Below are positions 38,583 through 47,060 of a DNA stretch of 64,000 nucleotides, piece by piece; within the stretch, counting starts at the first letter, position 1; the number at the start of each line of letters is the position of its first letter. A model generated the notes under the pieces. The model was not told where the DNA came from. It did not search any database and worked only from the letters and a program-made list of their open reading frames with translations. The DNA is taken from contig JAKBLM010000015.1 in NCBI GenBank assembly GCA_021832085.1, forward strand, positions 17,103 through 81,102, read 5' to 3'. The translations under genes and the position numbers were made by a program. This DNA is from Acidobacteriota bacterium (lineage in GTDB: Bacteria; Acidobacteriota; Terriglobia; Acidiferrales; UBA7541).

Positions 38583-38611
38583 AGCCTAGCAAAGCCCCTC
38601 AGAGCCGTAAA
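38583..38611 (-). promoter_or_regulatory. Promoter of the TrmH-type gene, predicted leaderless
   Basis: On the minus strand TTTACG (38606-38611), a 17-bp spacer and TAGGCT (38583-38588). Exactly 6 nt separate the -10 from the first ATG, so the start of transcription should coincide with the start codon. The boxes match the consensus only moderately. Confidence 0.45.
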
Positions 38612-38645
38612 GATGCGTCCTCCGCGCTCACTGCCTCGCCGAGGG

Positions 38646-39665
38646 CTATTTCCGGGCCAGCACCACGCTTTGAAAGGTCGGCTCCAACGGCTTCAGATCG
38701 ATCGAATGGAAGCCTGCGTTCCCGAGCATCCGCTGGAGTTCGGCGAACGTATACGCGTCGCCCGTCGGCGTGGTGCCCAGCATCACCATGCTGAACGCAG
38801 CCGGCGTTCGCGGCGAGATGCGGTCGTCGTTGGGCACGAATTCGAGGACGACGACCTGGCCGCCCGGCGCGAGCGCGCCGTGGACCTTGCGAGCGAGGGT
38901 TTCGATTGTCGGCGGATCGAAATGGTGCAGAAAATTGGTGAGCAGGACGACGTCGTAGCCTTCGCCAAACGGCACCTCGAACGCGCTGCCGGGGAGCGTG
39001 TGGTAGCGGCCGTCGATTCCGAATCTCGTGGCGTTCTGGCGAGCCACTTCGAGCACAGCAGTCCAGTCGACCGCGAAAATCTCGGCATTCGGGTTCTGCC
39101 GCGCGATTGCCAGGCCGTAGAGCCCATGGCCGGCGGCGATGTCGAGCACTTTCCACTTTTTCCCTTCGCCCGCGCCGAGCAGCCCGGCCAGCTTTTCGGC
39201 CGGCAGCGCCATCAGCGGAGCCATCGAACGGGCGAACTCGATCCAGAGAGGATTTTCGGGCGCCACCGAGCCGCCCGGCTGATACACCGCGCCGCCGCTA
39301 CGCACGGCAGCGGTCAGCCCCGCGTAGGCGGTCATCGTTTCCGGCGAAGCGAGAAACCGGGCCATCGAGCCGAGATAGGCCGGCGAGTGCCGATCGAGAA
39401 ACGCCGCCGCCGAGGGCGTAAGGCCGTAGTGGCCGTCGTCCTTGGTCACAAAGCCGTGGATGGTCAGATAGTCGCAGAGGATGCGCACGCCGCGCTCGGC
39501 CGCCTGGCAGTGGAGCGCCAGCGTTGCCGGCGTGTTTTTCCCCTCGGCGATGCCTGTGAACAGATCGATCTCGATCGCCGCCTTCATGGCCGCAGGCAGT
39601 TGGAAAGCGTTGAGTGCCTCGAAAATCGGTTCGGGAGTTACAGCGGTAGCAGGGAAGCTGGACAC
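38646..39665 (-). CDS. SAM-dependent methyltransferase, O-methyltransferase type
   Basis: A protein of 339 residues with the same layout as the protein at 20423-21445: winged-helix dimerisation domain (about 15-105), then a class I methyltransferase fold (about 165-335). The SAM motif is VLDIAAGHGLYGLAIA, followed by IFAVDWTAVLEVA, VVLLTNFLHHFDPP and GGQVVVLEFVPNDDR. The substrate is unknown. The GTG start has GAGGTG about 6 nt upstream. It is divergent from the Sua5-type gene. Confidence 0.87.
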   Translation of the reverse strand: MSSFPATAVTPEPIFEALNAFQLPAAMKAAIEIDLFTGIAEGKNTPATLALHCQAAERGVRILCDYLTIHGFVTKDDGHYGLTPSAAAFLDRHSPAYLGSMARFLASPETMTAYAGLTAAVRSGGAVYQPGGSVAPENPLWIEFARSMAPLMALPAEKLAGLLGAGEGKKWKVLDIAAGHGLYGLAIARQNPNAEIFAVDWTAVLEVARQNATRFGIDGRYHTLPGSAFEVPFGEGYDVVLLTNFLHHFDPPTIETLARKVHGALAPGGQVVVLEFVPNDDRISPRTPAAFSMVMLGTTPTGDAYTFAELQRMLGNAGFHSIDLKPLEPTFQSVVLARK

Positions 39666-39888
39666 AATTCACCTCGGAATGGGAGCGAGTTTATCCGCGT
39701 GGCGGATTGGGCGGATTCTAAGCGATTGCGCCAGGACCAGCAAACCGGCGCCTGGGCTGCCTTCGCGAAGATCATTCTCCTGACTGCCCGTCCTCCTGGT
39801 CGGCCCTGGGGACCTCCCCTGCCATCCCGCTCCCGAACATTCGCAACGGCTTCCGTTACCGCCGTTCCCCCGCAGATCCTCCGATCGG

Positions 39889-39917
39889 TTGCACCCCGCG
39901 AAAGCCTGTGATAACGT
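39889..39917 (+). promoter_or_regulatory. Promoter of the Sua5-type gene
   Basis: TTGCAC (39889-39894), a 17-bp spacer and TAACGT (39912-39917). The predicted transcript start is near 39924, about 27 nt before the TTG start codon. Confidence 0.5.
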
Positions 39918-39950
39918 TCAGCCCCGAACCACAATGCGCGCGAGCACAAC

Positions 39951-40586
39951 TTGCCTGCTGAAATCCTAAAGATTTCCCGTGACCAACCCGATCCCGCTGT
40001 GCTCAAGCGCGCTGCGGATCTCATTCGCCGCGGCGAGGTGGTCGGCGTTCCCACCGACACCCTCTATGGCCTTGCCGCCGACCCATTCAACCTGGCCGCG
40101 GTCGAGCGCGTTTTCCGTATCAAGGGGCGAGCCGAAACCAAGGCCCTACCGATCCTGATTGCCTCGTTGGAACAGGTTCCCGTCCTCGCCCGGGAAGTCC
40201 CGGAAGTGTTTCAGCGCATGGTGAAGGCGTTTTGGCCCGGCGCGCTCACGGTGATCGTCGACGCCTCCGACCGTATCCCGTTCAAGGTGACCGGCAACAC
40301 CGGCCGCATCGCCCTGCGTTGGCCGAAATGCCCGGCCGTCTGCGAGCTGATTCTCCAGGTCGATGGCCCGGTAACGGGCACCAGCGCAAACCTTTCCGGA
40401 TTCCCGCCCTGTTCGAGCGCTGCACAGGTGGCCAAACAACTGGGAGACCGCCTGCCGCTCATCCTCGACGCCGGAGAGACCGGGCGCACCATGCCTTCGA
40501 CCATCATCGACCTGCGCCACGGCGAGTGGCACATCGTCCGTGAAGGCGCCATCCCCGAAGCTGATATCCTCCGCGCCCTCGCTTAG
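39951..40586 (+). CDS. L-threonylcarbamoyladenylate synthase (Sua5/YrdC family)
   Basis: A protein of 211 residues. It makes the activated threonylcarbamoyl group used for t6A at position 37 of ANN-decoding tRNAs. Typical features are GEVVGVPTDTLYGLAAD, VFRIKGRAETKALPILI (the KxR..K..P pattern), FWPGALTVIVD, RWPKCPAVCELI and GPVTGTSANLSGFP. Length fits the short, single-domain form. The start codon is TTG; no in-frame ATG precedes the conserved sequence. Its 3' end nearly touches the convergent peptide-binding gene. Confidence 0.93.
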   Translation: MPAEILKISRDQPDPAVLKRAADLIRRGEVVGVPTDTLYGLAADPFNLAAVERVFRIKGRAETKALPILIASLEQVPVLAREVPEVFQRMVKAFWPGALTVIVDASDRIPFKVTGNTGRIALRWPKCPAVCELILQVDGPVTGTSANLSGFPPCSSAAQVAKQLGDRLPLILDAGETGRTMPSTIIDLRHGEWHIVREGAIPEADILRALA

Positions 40587-40589
40587 TTG

Positions 40590-42140
40590 TTACCGGTCCT
40601 TCAGCACAATCGACGTCAGAAAACTGAATCCGCCGGCGGGATTGATATGAACGTTCTCGACGCGGGCGCGATGGACGGCGACGTTGTCGAGATACCAGAG
40701 ATTGAGGTAGGGCTCGTCGCGAGCGACGATTTGCTGGATTTGGGCGTAGAGCTGCTCCTGTTGCGCCGGATCGGGCTCGACGCGAGCCTCTTCGAGCAAC
40801 CGGTCTAGGGTCGGGTTCCGGTAGCGCCCGCGATTCGCCCCGGTCGGCGGAATCTCCTTCGAATCGAAAACGTAGTAGAAGATGTCCGGGTCGGTGTTCG
40901 CCCCGATCCACTTCAGCGTGTAGAGCTGAAAGCTGCCTTGGGTGATATCGGCGTAAAAGGTGCCGAATTCGAGCGAGCGGAGATTGAGCCTGACGCCCAC
41001 CTGCCGCCACTGCTGCTGCAGCACGGCCCCGATCAGTCGCGAGGTTTCGTCTGTTGAAGTCTTCAGCGTCAGTTGGAAACGAATGCCATTCCGGCCGCGC
41101 TTGAACCCGGCTTCGTCGAGCAGCCGGTCGGCCTTCGCGGGATCGTAGTTGTAGTGGGGCACGTTCCCGTCGTAGGCCCAGGCGCCGGGCGGTAGCAGGC
41201 TGTAAGCGATTCGCGCCTGCCCACGCAGCAGATACTTGATGATCTGGGCGCGGTCGGTGGCATAGGCAAGCGCCTGGCGCACCCTCCGGTGCCGCAGGAT
41301 CGGATCGGTGCAGTTGAAGGAGACGTATTGGACGATCGTGCCCGGCTGGTTGGTCACGCGAATGCCAGTCGTCTTCGCCAGCGCGTCCACCATGTCGGGC
41401 GTTAGCGAATTCAGGTTGATATCGGCGCTACCCTTGCGCAGCTCCAGCGCCCGCGTCGTGGCGTCGGGCACCACACGAAAAATCACTCGCTGGATGTTCG
41501 GCGGCTTCCCGAAATAGTCGGGATTCCGTTCGAGCACCACCTGCTCGCCCGGCTCCTCGCTCACGAAACGGAACGGGCCGGTGCCGATCGGGTGCACGGC
41601 CGGATTGAATCGCGCACCGGGCGTGCCCGGGCGCGGCACGATCCCGATCGCCGGCAGCATCACATCGTAAAGAAACAAAGCGTAAGGGCGCCGCAGGTGG
41701 AAAACGACGGTCAACGGATTCGGCGTATCGATCGAGCGCACGATGTCGTACGAGCCGCGCTTGGCCGTTTTCACCGCGCCCGACATGATCGATTCAAACG
41801 TGTACTTCACGTCGGCCGCCGTCAGCGGCTGCCCGTTCTGAAATCGCACCCTCGGCCGGAGATGGAAGACGTAGGTGACCGGATTGGGCATCTGCCAGCT
41901 CTCGGCCAAGTCCGGCACCACTTTCAACTGATTGTTGCGCCTGACCAGGCTGTCGTAAATCAGGCCGTCCAGATATTCCGAATTGGCGTCGGTGCCGATC
42001 CGCGGATCGAGATTGGTGGGGCTGTTTTCAAGCAGGACGACAACCGTGCCAGGCCGGCGCGTGGCCGCGGCACCTCTGCTGCAGCCCGCCAGGCAAAGGG
42101 CAACGCCGGCCGCAAGAACCAGCCCCGCAATCCCGCGCAC
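40590..42140 (-). CDS. Peptide-type ABC transporter substrate-binding lipoprotein (SBP_bac_5)
   Basis: A protein of 516 residues. The signal ends in a lipobox (ALCLAGC), so it is a lipid-anchored periplasmic binding protein. Family sequence covers the rest: LENSPTNLDPRIGTDANSEYLDGLIYDSL, the LAESW and FHLRPRVRFQNGQPLTAADV segments, and GTGPFRFV. It resembles DppA/OppA/MppA proteins that bind peptides or muropeptides. No permease or ATPase genes are adjacent. GTG 42140 with GGAGA 5 nt upstream was chosen; longer frames read through a non-coding spacer with a repeat. It follows anmK on the same strand, which hints at muropeptide recycling. Confidence 0.87.
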   Translation of the reverse strand: MRGIAGLVLAAGVALCLAGCSRGAAATRRPGTVVVLLENSPTNLDPRIGTDANSEYLDGLIYDSLVRRNNQLKVVPDLAESWQMPNPVTYVFHLRPRVRFQNGQPLTAADVKYTFESIMSGAVKTAKRGSYDIVRSIDTPNPLTVVFHLRRPYALFLYDVMLPAIGIVPRPGTPGARFNPAVHPIGTGPFRFVSEEPGEQVVLERNPDYFGKPPNIQRVIFRVVPDATTRALELRKGSADINLNSLTPDMVDALAKTTGIRVTNQPGTIVQYVSFNCTDPILRHRRVRQALAYATDRAQIIKYLLRGQARIAYSLLPPGAWAYDGNVPHYNYDPAKADRLLDEAGFKRGRNGIRFQLTLKTSTDETSRLIGAVLQQQWRQVGVRLNLRSLEFGTFYADITQGSFQLYTLKWIGANTDPDIFYYVFDSKEIPPTGANRGRYRNPTLDRLLEEARVEPDPAQQEQLYAQIQQIVARDEPYLNLWYLDNVAVHRARVENVHINPAGGFSFLTSIVLKDR

Positions 42141-42276
42141 GAATCTCCGCTTCGCTTCCCGGTGGCGCTGCGCCGGCGGCTTCCTTAGCACGGGCTTCAG
42201 CCTGTAAGCCTCCGCTGGAGCTCCGGCACTGGAGGAAAATCGAGCCAACGGCTCTTCGTTTGTAGCGTTTCCGACC
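42141..42276. repeat. Spacer with short palindromic repeats between anmK and the binding-protein gene
   Basis: Contains CGGGCTTCAGCCTG and, next to it, CTCCGCTGGAG, resembling the repeat clusters at 21578-21715 and 56655-56790. It is open in the frame of the downstream gene but has no protein character. Confidence 0.45.
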
Positions 42277-43443
42277 CTATTTTGTGCCACGAGGAGGGTA
42301 TACCACTTTTCCGAGAATCGCGGGGCGCCGGGCCCCGGTAGCTGCGGGCAGATTCCCCGGCCGGTGATGCCAGCTTTCGTAAGCGAGAATGGCAAAGGCG
42401 AAAGCTTCCTTGGCGTCCTCGGAAACGCCCAATTCCTCGGCGCGGCGCAGGCGTGTGCCGCCGAGTCCCGCTTCGAGCTGCGCCACGATGAGCGGATTGT
42501 GCGCCCCGCCGCCCGAGACGATCAGTTCATCGATCCGCATCTGCGCCACAACGAATCGGTGCAGCGCATCGAGGATCGAAAGCGGCGTCAGCAGCGTGGC
42601 CGTTGCCAGCACGTCTTCCGGCCGCGCTCCACGCGCCAGCCGCAGCAACCGCTCGACGTAGGCGTGGCCGTACTGCTCGCGCCCGGCGCTTTTCGGCGGC
42701 GCCTGGCGAAAATACGGGTCGGCGAGCAGCCGGTCGAGCACGCGGCGCAGCGGCCGCCCGCCCGTGGCCAGCCGCGCACCGCGGTCGAAACTTATCCGGC
42801 CTCCGCTAATCTTTTGCGCCAAAGCGTCGATCACCATGTTGCCCGGTCCGGTATCGAAGGCAAAAACGTCCGCTGGTTGCGCGCCGGCCGGAATCGCAGT
42901 GACGTTGGCGATGCCGCCGATATTCAGCGCCACGCGGCCGCGCCGCGCGTCGCGATAGAGCAGGTAATCGACGAAGGGGACAAGCGGCGCGCCCTGTCCG
43001 CCGAGCGCCATGTCCGCCGGCCGGAAATCGGCAACCACCGGAATCCCGGTGCGCGCCGCGATCACCGACGGCTCGCCAATCTGCAGCGTAGAGGCCACTT
43101 CGCGGCCCAGAAACCGCGACGCGCGTCCCTGGTGGTAGATCGTCTGTCCGTGCGAGCCCACCAGGTCGATCTTCGCCGGCGAAACGCGGAAGCGCCGGCA
43201 GGCGGCAAGCGCCGCTTCGGCAAACAGCTCGCCGACGAGGAAATTCAGCTGGCTTATCTCGGCCGCCGTCGCGCGAACACCCTCGGCGATCCGCAGCACC
43301 TTTCGGCGCACGGCCCCGGGGTAGGGAATGGTGACAAATTGCTCGAGCCGTGCCTTGAGCCGCGGGGGCGCGCCCTCGATCCGCGCCAGCGCCACGTCGA
43401 TGCCGTCGGCCGAGGTTCCGGAGATGAGCCCGAGAACGCGCAT
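42277..43443 (-). CDS. anmK: Anhydro-N-acetylmuramic acid kinase
   Basis: A protein of 388 residues. It converts 1,6-anhydro-MurNAc to MurNAc 6-phosphate in cell-wall recycling. Motifs are GLISGTSADGIDVALA (phosphate loop), GSHGQTIYHQG, GQGAPLVPFVDYLL, NIGGIANVTAI and FDTGPGNMVIDAL. The ATG shares one base with the mutS stop (TGATG), so translation is coupled to mutS. No mupG or murQ gene is in the window. Confidence 0.94.
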   Translation of the reverse strand: MRVLGLISGTSADGIDVALARIEGAPPRLKARLEQFVTIPYPGAVRRKVLRIAEGVRATAAEISQLNFLVGELFAEAALAACRRFRVSPAKIDLVGSHGQTIYHQGRASRFLGREVASTLQIGEPSVIAARTGIPVVADFRPADMALGGQGAPLVPFVDYLLYRDARRGRVALNIGGIANVTAIPAGAQPADVFAFDTGPGNMVIDALAQKISGGRISFDRGARLATGGRPLRRVLDRLLADPYFRQAPPKSAGREQYGHAYVERLLRLARGARPEDVLATATLLTPLSILDALHRFVVAQMRIDELIVSGGGAHNPLIVAQLEAGLGGTRLRRAEELGVSEDAKEAFAFAILAYESWHHRPGNLPAATGARRPAILGKVVYPPRGTK

Positions 43444-46052
43444 CAGGAGATCTGCTTCTTCAGCTCGGCCAGCAGCGCGAGCGCATCGATCGGCCGCAGC
43501 GTATCGGGATCGAGCGCGCGCAGCGTCTCGACGATTTTCTGGTCGAGCGGGGTAAAGATCGCCGGCTGTTCCGCCGCTCCGGGCGAGAGCCTTTCCGAGA
43601 GCTGCTGCTCGCTTTGTTCGTGCCGCTGCAGGATCTCCCGCGCCCGCTCGATCACCCGCGGCGGCAGCCCGGCCAGCTTGGCCACTTCGATGCCGTAGCT
43701 GCGGTCGGCCGTGCCCGGCTCGACCCGGTGGAGGAAAACGATCTGCTGCCCGGTTTCGCGCACGGCGACATGCAGGTTTTGCACCCCCTCCAGGCGATCG
43801 GCCAGCTCGGTGAGCTCATGGTAATGCGTGGCGAAGAGCGTGCGCGGACGCGGGTGCGCGTCCAACGCTTCCACCACCGCCCAGGCGATCGCCAGCCCGT
43901 CGTAGGTTGCCGTGCCCCGGCCCACTTCGTCGAGCAGCACCAGGCTCGCTTCGGTTGCCGTGTTCAGGATCGCCGCCACTTCGCTCATTTCCACCAGGAA
44001 AGTCGAACGGCCGCGCGCCAGATTGTCGGAAGCGCCGATGCGGGTGAAGACACGGTCGGTGATCGGCAACCGCGCCTCGGCCGCCGGAACGAACGAGCCC
44101 ATCTGCGCCAACAGCACGATCAGCGCCGCCTGCCGCAGATAGGTGGATTTGCCGCCCATGTTTGGCCCGGTGATCACCTGGATCGCGTGAGTGGTCGAAT
44201 TCAGGTACAAATCGTTGGGCACGAAACGCTCGCCGCCCCGCTCAAGCAGCCGCTCGAGCACCGGATGCCGCCCGCCGACGATGCACAGCTCGTGCCCATC
44301 GTGAAATGCGGGCCGCACATAGTTTCGTTCGGCGGCCAGCCGACCAAAGTTCACCAGCACGTCGATTTGCGCCACAGCCCCGGCCGTGGCCCGCAACCGC
44401 TGCGCGTGGCCAGCCACCCAGCCGCGCAGCTCGGTGAAGAGCCGCCGCTCAATTTCCAAGATCCGGGAATCGGCTTCGAGCACCTTGCGCTCGTACTCCT
44501 TGAGTTCCGGCGAGATGAAGCGCTCGGCGCCCACCAGCGTCTGTTTGCGCTCGTAATCGGGAGGCACCAGATGCAAATTGGGCTTCGATACCTCGATCGA
44601 ATAGCCGAACACTTGATTGAAGCGGATCTTCAGCGAGCCGATCCCGGTGCGCTTCCGCTCGCGCTCCTCCATCTGCGCGATGGTCTGTTTCGCGTTCTGG
44701 CTCAGTCCACGCAGCTCGTCGAGTTCCGCGTCGTAGCCCTTGCGGATGATCCCCGGCTCGTTGGGCTGCGCCGGTGGATCGTCCGCCACAGCCCGCTCGA
44801 TCCGCTCGCGCACGTCGGCCAGTTCGTCGAGCCCGTCGCGCAGTTCCGCCAGCCGCGCGCTCGCGCAGCGGGCAAGGAACCCACGAATGAGCGGCAGCCG
44901 TGCCAGCGACTGCCTGAGCGCCACCAGGTCGCGCGGTGTGGCCACGCCCAGCGTGATCCGGCTGGTCAGGCGCTCGAGGTCCAACACCCCGGCTAGGTCC
45001 TTGCGCAGTTCCTCGCGTAGCACCGTCGAGGCGGCCAGCTCGGCCACGGCGTCCAGCCGCGCATCGATCTCCGCCCGATCCACGGAGGGCCGGAGAATCC
45101 ACGAGCGCAGCAGCCGCGCGCCCATCCCGGTCGCCGTCTCGTCGAGCGAGGCGAGCAGCGTCGCTTCGGTTATGCCGCCAGAGAGCGGCACCACCAGTTC
45201 CAGATTCCGCACCGTCGCATCGTCCAGCACCAGCGCGTCGCGATCATGGTAAAAGCGGATGCGGTCGAGGTGATCGAGTCCGCCGCCGCCTACCCCAGAC
45301 GTCTCGCGCAGGTAATGCACCAGAGAACCGGCCGCCGCCAGCGCTTGCGGATGGCCCTCCAGCCCGAAACCCTCGAGCGTCACCACGCCAAACTGCTCGG
45401 TGAGCAGCCGCGTGCCGTAATCGGGGCGGAAAACCCAGTCGTCCAGTCGCGTCTCCGTCGCCCCGGCGCTAACCGCCTCACGCGCGTTGGCAAAAAGCGT
45501 AGTCGGTCGCGGCAGCAGGATTTCCCGTGGATGGAGCAGCTCGAGTTCCTCGCGCAGCCGGGTTTGCGCGTCGGCGCCGGAAAACTCGGTGGCGGAAAAC
45601 TCGCCGGTCGAAACGTCGACAACGGCCAGACCAGCGATACCTTCATCCGAGTCGCGGGCAATCGCCGCCAGGTAGTTGTTCTCGCGCGGCTCGAGCAGCG
45701 GGAAATCGGTCGCCGTCCCCGGTGTGATTACGCGGATCACATCGCGGCGGACGAGCTTCTTTTTCCGCGAAGGCTCCTCCATTTGTTCGCAGATGGCCAC
45801 CTTGTGGCCGGCGCGCACCAGCCGGGCAATGTAATTCTCGGCCGCGTGATAGGGAACGCCGCACATGGGCACGGCCTGGCCGGCCTCGCGATTGCGTGAG
45901 GTAAGCGTGATCTGCAGCTCGCGGGAAGCGACAATGGCGTCCTCGTAGAACAGCTCGTAGAAGTCACCCAGCCGGAAGAGCAGCAAGGCCTGGGGGTAGC
46001 GCTGTTTGATGCCGTGATATTGGCGCAGCAGCGGGCTGTTCGGTTCGGCCAT
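43443..46052 (-). CDS. mutS: DNA mismatch repair protein MutS
   Basis: A protein of 869 residues, complete. The mismatch-contact motif is [12 protein letters not shown] (Phe-x-Glu). The connector, core and clamp domains follow. The ATPase has Walker [14 protein letters not shown], Walker [17 protein letters not shown] and the FATHYHE loop. The C-terminal helix-turn-helix region is at about 780-865. It recognises mismatches and recruits MutL; no mutL is in the window. It heads the mutS-anmK unit and is divergent from the CYTH gene. Confidence 0.97.
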   Translation of the reverse strand: MAEPNSPLLRQYHGIKQRYPQALLLFRLGDFYELFYEDAIVASRELQITLTSRNREAGQAVPMCGVPYHAAENYIARLVRAGHKVAICEQMEEPSRKKKLVRRDVIRVITPGTATDFPLLEPRENNYLAAIARDSDEGIAGLAVVDVSTGEFSATEFSGADAQTRLREELELLHPREILLPRPTTLFANAREAVSAGATETRLDDWVFRPDYGTRLLTEQFGVVTLEGFGLEGHPQALAAAGSLVHYLRETSGVGGGGLDHLDRIRFYHDRDALVLDDATVRNLELVVPLSGGITEATLLASLDETATGMGARLLRSWILRPSVDRAEIDARLDAVAELAASTVLREELRKDLAGVLDLERLTSRITLGVATPRDLVALRQSLARLPLIRGFLARCASARLAELRDGLDELADVRERIERAVADDPPAQPNEPGIIRKGYDAELDELRGLSQNAKQTIAQMEERERKRTGIGSLKIRFNQVFGYSIEVSKPNLHLVPPDYERKQTLVGAERFISPELKEYERKVLEADSRILEIERRLFTELRGWVAGHAQRLRATAGAVAQIDVLVNFGRLAAERNYVRPAFHDGHELCIVGGRHPVLERLLERGGERFVPNDLYLNSTTHAIQVITGPNMGGKSTYLRQAALIVLLAQMGSFVPAAEARLPITDRVFTRIGASDNLARGRSTFLVEMSEVAAILNTATEASLVLLDEVGRGTATYDGLAIAWAVVEALDAHPRPRTLFATHYHELTELADRLEGVQNLHVAVRETGQQIVFLHRVEPGTADRSYGIEVAKLAGLPPRVIERAREILQRHEQSEQQLSERLSPGAAEQPAIFTPLDQKIVETLRALDPDTLRPIDALALLAELKKQIS

Positions 46053-46162
46053 GTCTCGGGTCGCGCCAGCGGAAGGCCGGCACTCGAAGCGTTATACCTT
46101 CGCGCAAGGTATTCTGTCGAGCGGGGGCACGACGCCCGGCCCGGCTATACTGGGTGGCAGCC

Positions 46163-46792
46163 ATGTCGGAAGCCGGGTTGGAAATCGAAATCAAGCTGCG
46201 CGTGGCCGACGAGCCGGCTGCCCGCCGGTTGCTGCGCCGGCTGCGCGCGCGGTCTCTTGGGCGAATTCACGAGCAAAACACCCTGTTCGATACCGCCGAA
46301 AACGTGCTGGGCCGCTCCGGGCGCATTCTCCGCGTCCGCCACGTGCAAAAGATGGGGCAGGAAAGCTCCCTGCGGAACGGCTCGCGCCCGCGCCGAAAGC
46401 TGTCACCACCCACCGGCGTGCTCACCTTCAAAGCTCCCGTCGAGGGCGGCCGTTACAAGGCCCGTGAGGAGATTGAGGTCTCGATCGATCCGCCCGAGCG
46501 CGCCGAGCACATCCTCGGCCGGCTCGGCTATCGCCCCTGGTTCCGTTATGAAAAGTTCCGCACCACCTTCCGCCTGCCCGGCTTGCCCCGGCTCTCGGTC
46601 GAACTCGACGAGACGCCCGTCGGCGTCTTTTTCGAGCTCGAAGGCCCGCGCGATTCGATCGATCGCGCCGCGCGGCGCCTGGGATACCAGCCGTCCGATT
46701 ACCTCAACGTCAGCTATTACGAGCTGTTCCTCGAGCAGCGCGAGCGCCTCGGCCTGCCTCCGGACGCCATGGTGTTCCCTTCGAAGGAATAA
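46163..46792 (+). CDS. CYTH-domain protein (class IV cyclase/triphosphatase family)
   Basis: A protein of 209 residues forming the CYTH tunnel fold. The N-terminal EIEIKLRV is the ExExK signature, followed by basic and acidic tunnel residues in RSGRILRVRHV, GVLTFKAP, REEIEVSI and LSVELDETPVGVFFELEG. Members hydrolyse thiamine triphosphate or inorganic triphosphate, or make cAMP; the activity here is not decidable. TATACT at 46146-46151 may be the -10 box. The gene is divergent from mutS. Confidence 0.87.
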   Translation: MSEAGLEIEIKLRVADEPAARRLLRRLRARSLGRIHEQNTLFDTAENVLGRSGRILRVRHVQKMGQESSLRNGSRPRRKLSPPTGVLTFKAPVEGGRYKAREEIEVSIDPPERAEHILGRLGYRPWFRYEKFRTTFRLPGLPRLSVELDETPVGVFFELEGPRDSIDRAARRLGYQPSDYLNVSYYELFLEQRERLGLPPDAMVFPSKE

Positions 46793-46816
46793 TCGGCAAT
46801 TTCCGCGACTCTGTTC

Positions 46817-46845
46817 TTGACAAAGGTTGCGAGTCCACCTAGTAA
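46817..46845 (+). promoter_or_regulatory. Promoter of the MgtE-N/Nramp operon
   Basis: A perfect TTGACA (46817-46822), a 17-bp spacer and TAGTAA (46840-46845). The -10 is weak. The predicted transcript start is near 46852, giving a leader of about 209 nt. Confidence 0.5.
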
Positions 46846-46851
46846 GGAATA

Positions 46852-47060
46852 GGTAGGAGGAATGGACTTGAGCAGACGTCATGCCGGCCTTCGACCGCTC
46901 GCCTTTTGCGGGGCGCGTCGGGCCGGCGGTTCCGTTCCGGTGGCGATCGGTCCGGGGATTTAGGCGCCCTGAATTGGTGCCCTGTGGCCGCCCGCCTGCT
47001 ATCGGCCACGGGGCTTTTCTTTTGCCCGGGCGTCATTGCGAGTCCACCGAGGAGGCGGGT
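46852..47060 (+). ncRNA. Structured leader with terminator, candidate riboswitch or attenuator
   Basis: About 209 nt before the first gene of the operon. It folds into a strong arm (GCCGGCC 46883-46889 with GGCCGGC 46921-46927, continued by CGAC 46892-46895 with GTCG 46917-46920). Next comes a small hairpin (ATTTAGG-CGC-CCTGAAT, 46958-46974), then a full intrinsic terminator. TGGACTTG (46863-46870) can pair with CGAGTCCA (47039-47046) just before the ribosome site AGGAGG, which would close the whole leader. GGCGCC (46963-46968) with GGTGCC (46976-46981) overlaps the terminator stem and could be part of an alternative fold. I do not recognise a known riboswitch class; the genes suggest a metal ion. 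Confidence 0.6.
46979..47023 (+). terminator. Intrinsic terminator inside the leader
   Basis: GCCCTGTGGCCG (46979-46990) pairs over 12 bp with CGGCCACGGGGC (47003-47014), with one G-U pair. It is followed by TTTTCTTTT (47015-47023). It lies 38 nt before the GTG of the first gene, so it should control read-through into the operon. Confidence 0.88.

Noticed and set aside
42141..42395. Longer N-terminus of the peptide-binding lipoprotein
   Set aside because: It would place over 80 residues before the lipoprotein signal and reads through a repeat and the end of anmK. GTG 42140 has a ribosome site.
46881..47060. N-terminal extension of the MgtE-N/CBS protein
   Set aside because: The frame is open but runs through the terminator hairpin. 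GTG 47061 has a perfect AGGAGG and coincides with the start of domain sequence.
46852..47060. yybP-ykoY manganese riboswitch
   Set aside because: The conserved GGGGAGTAG and the second loop sequences of that class are not present.
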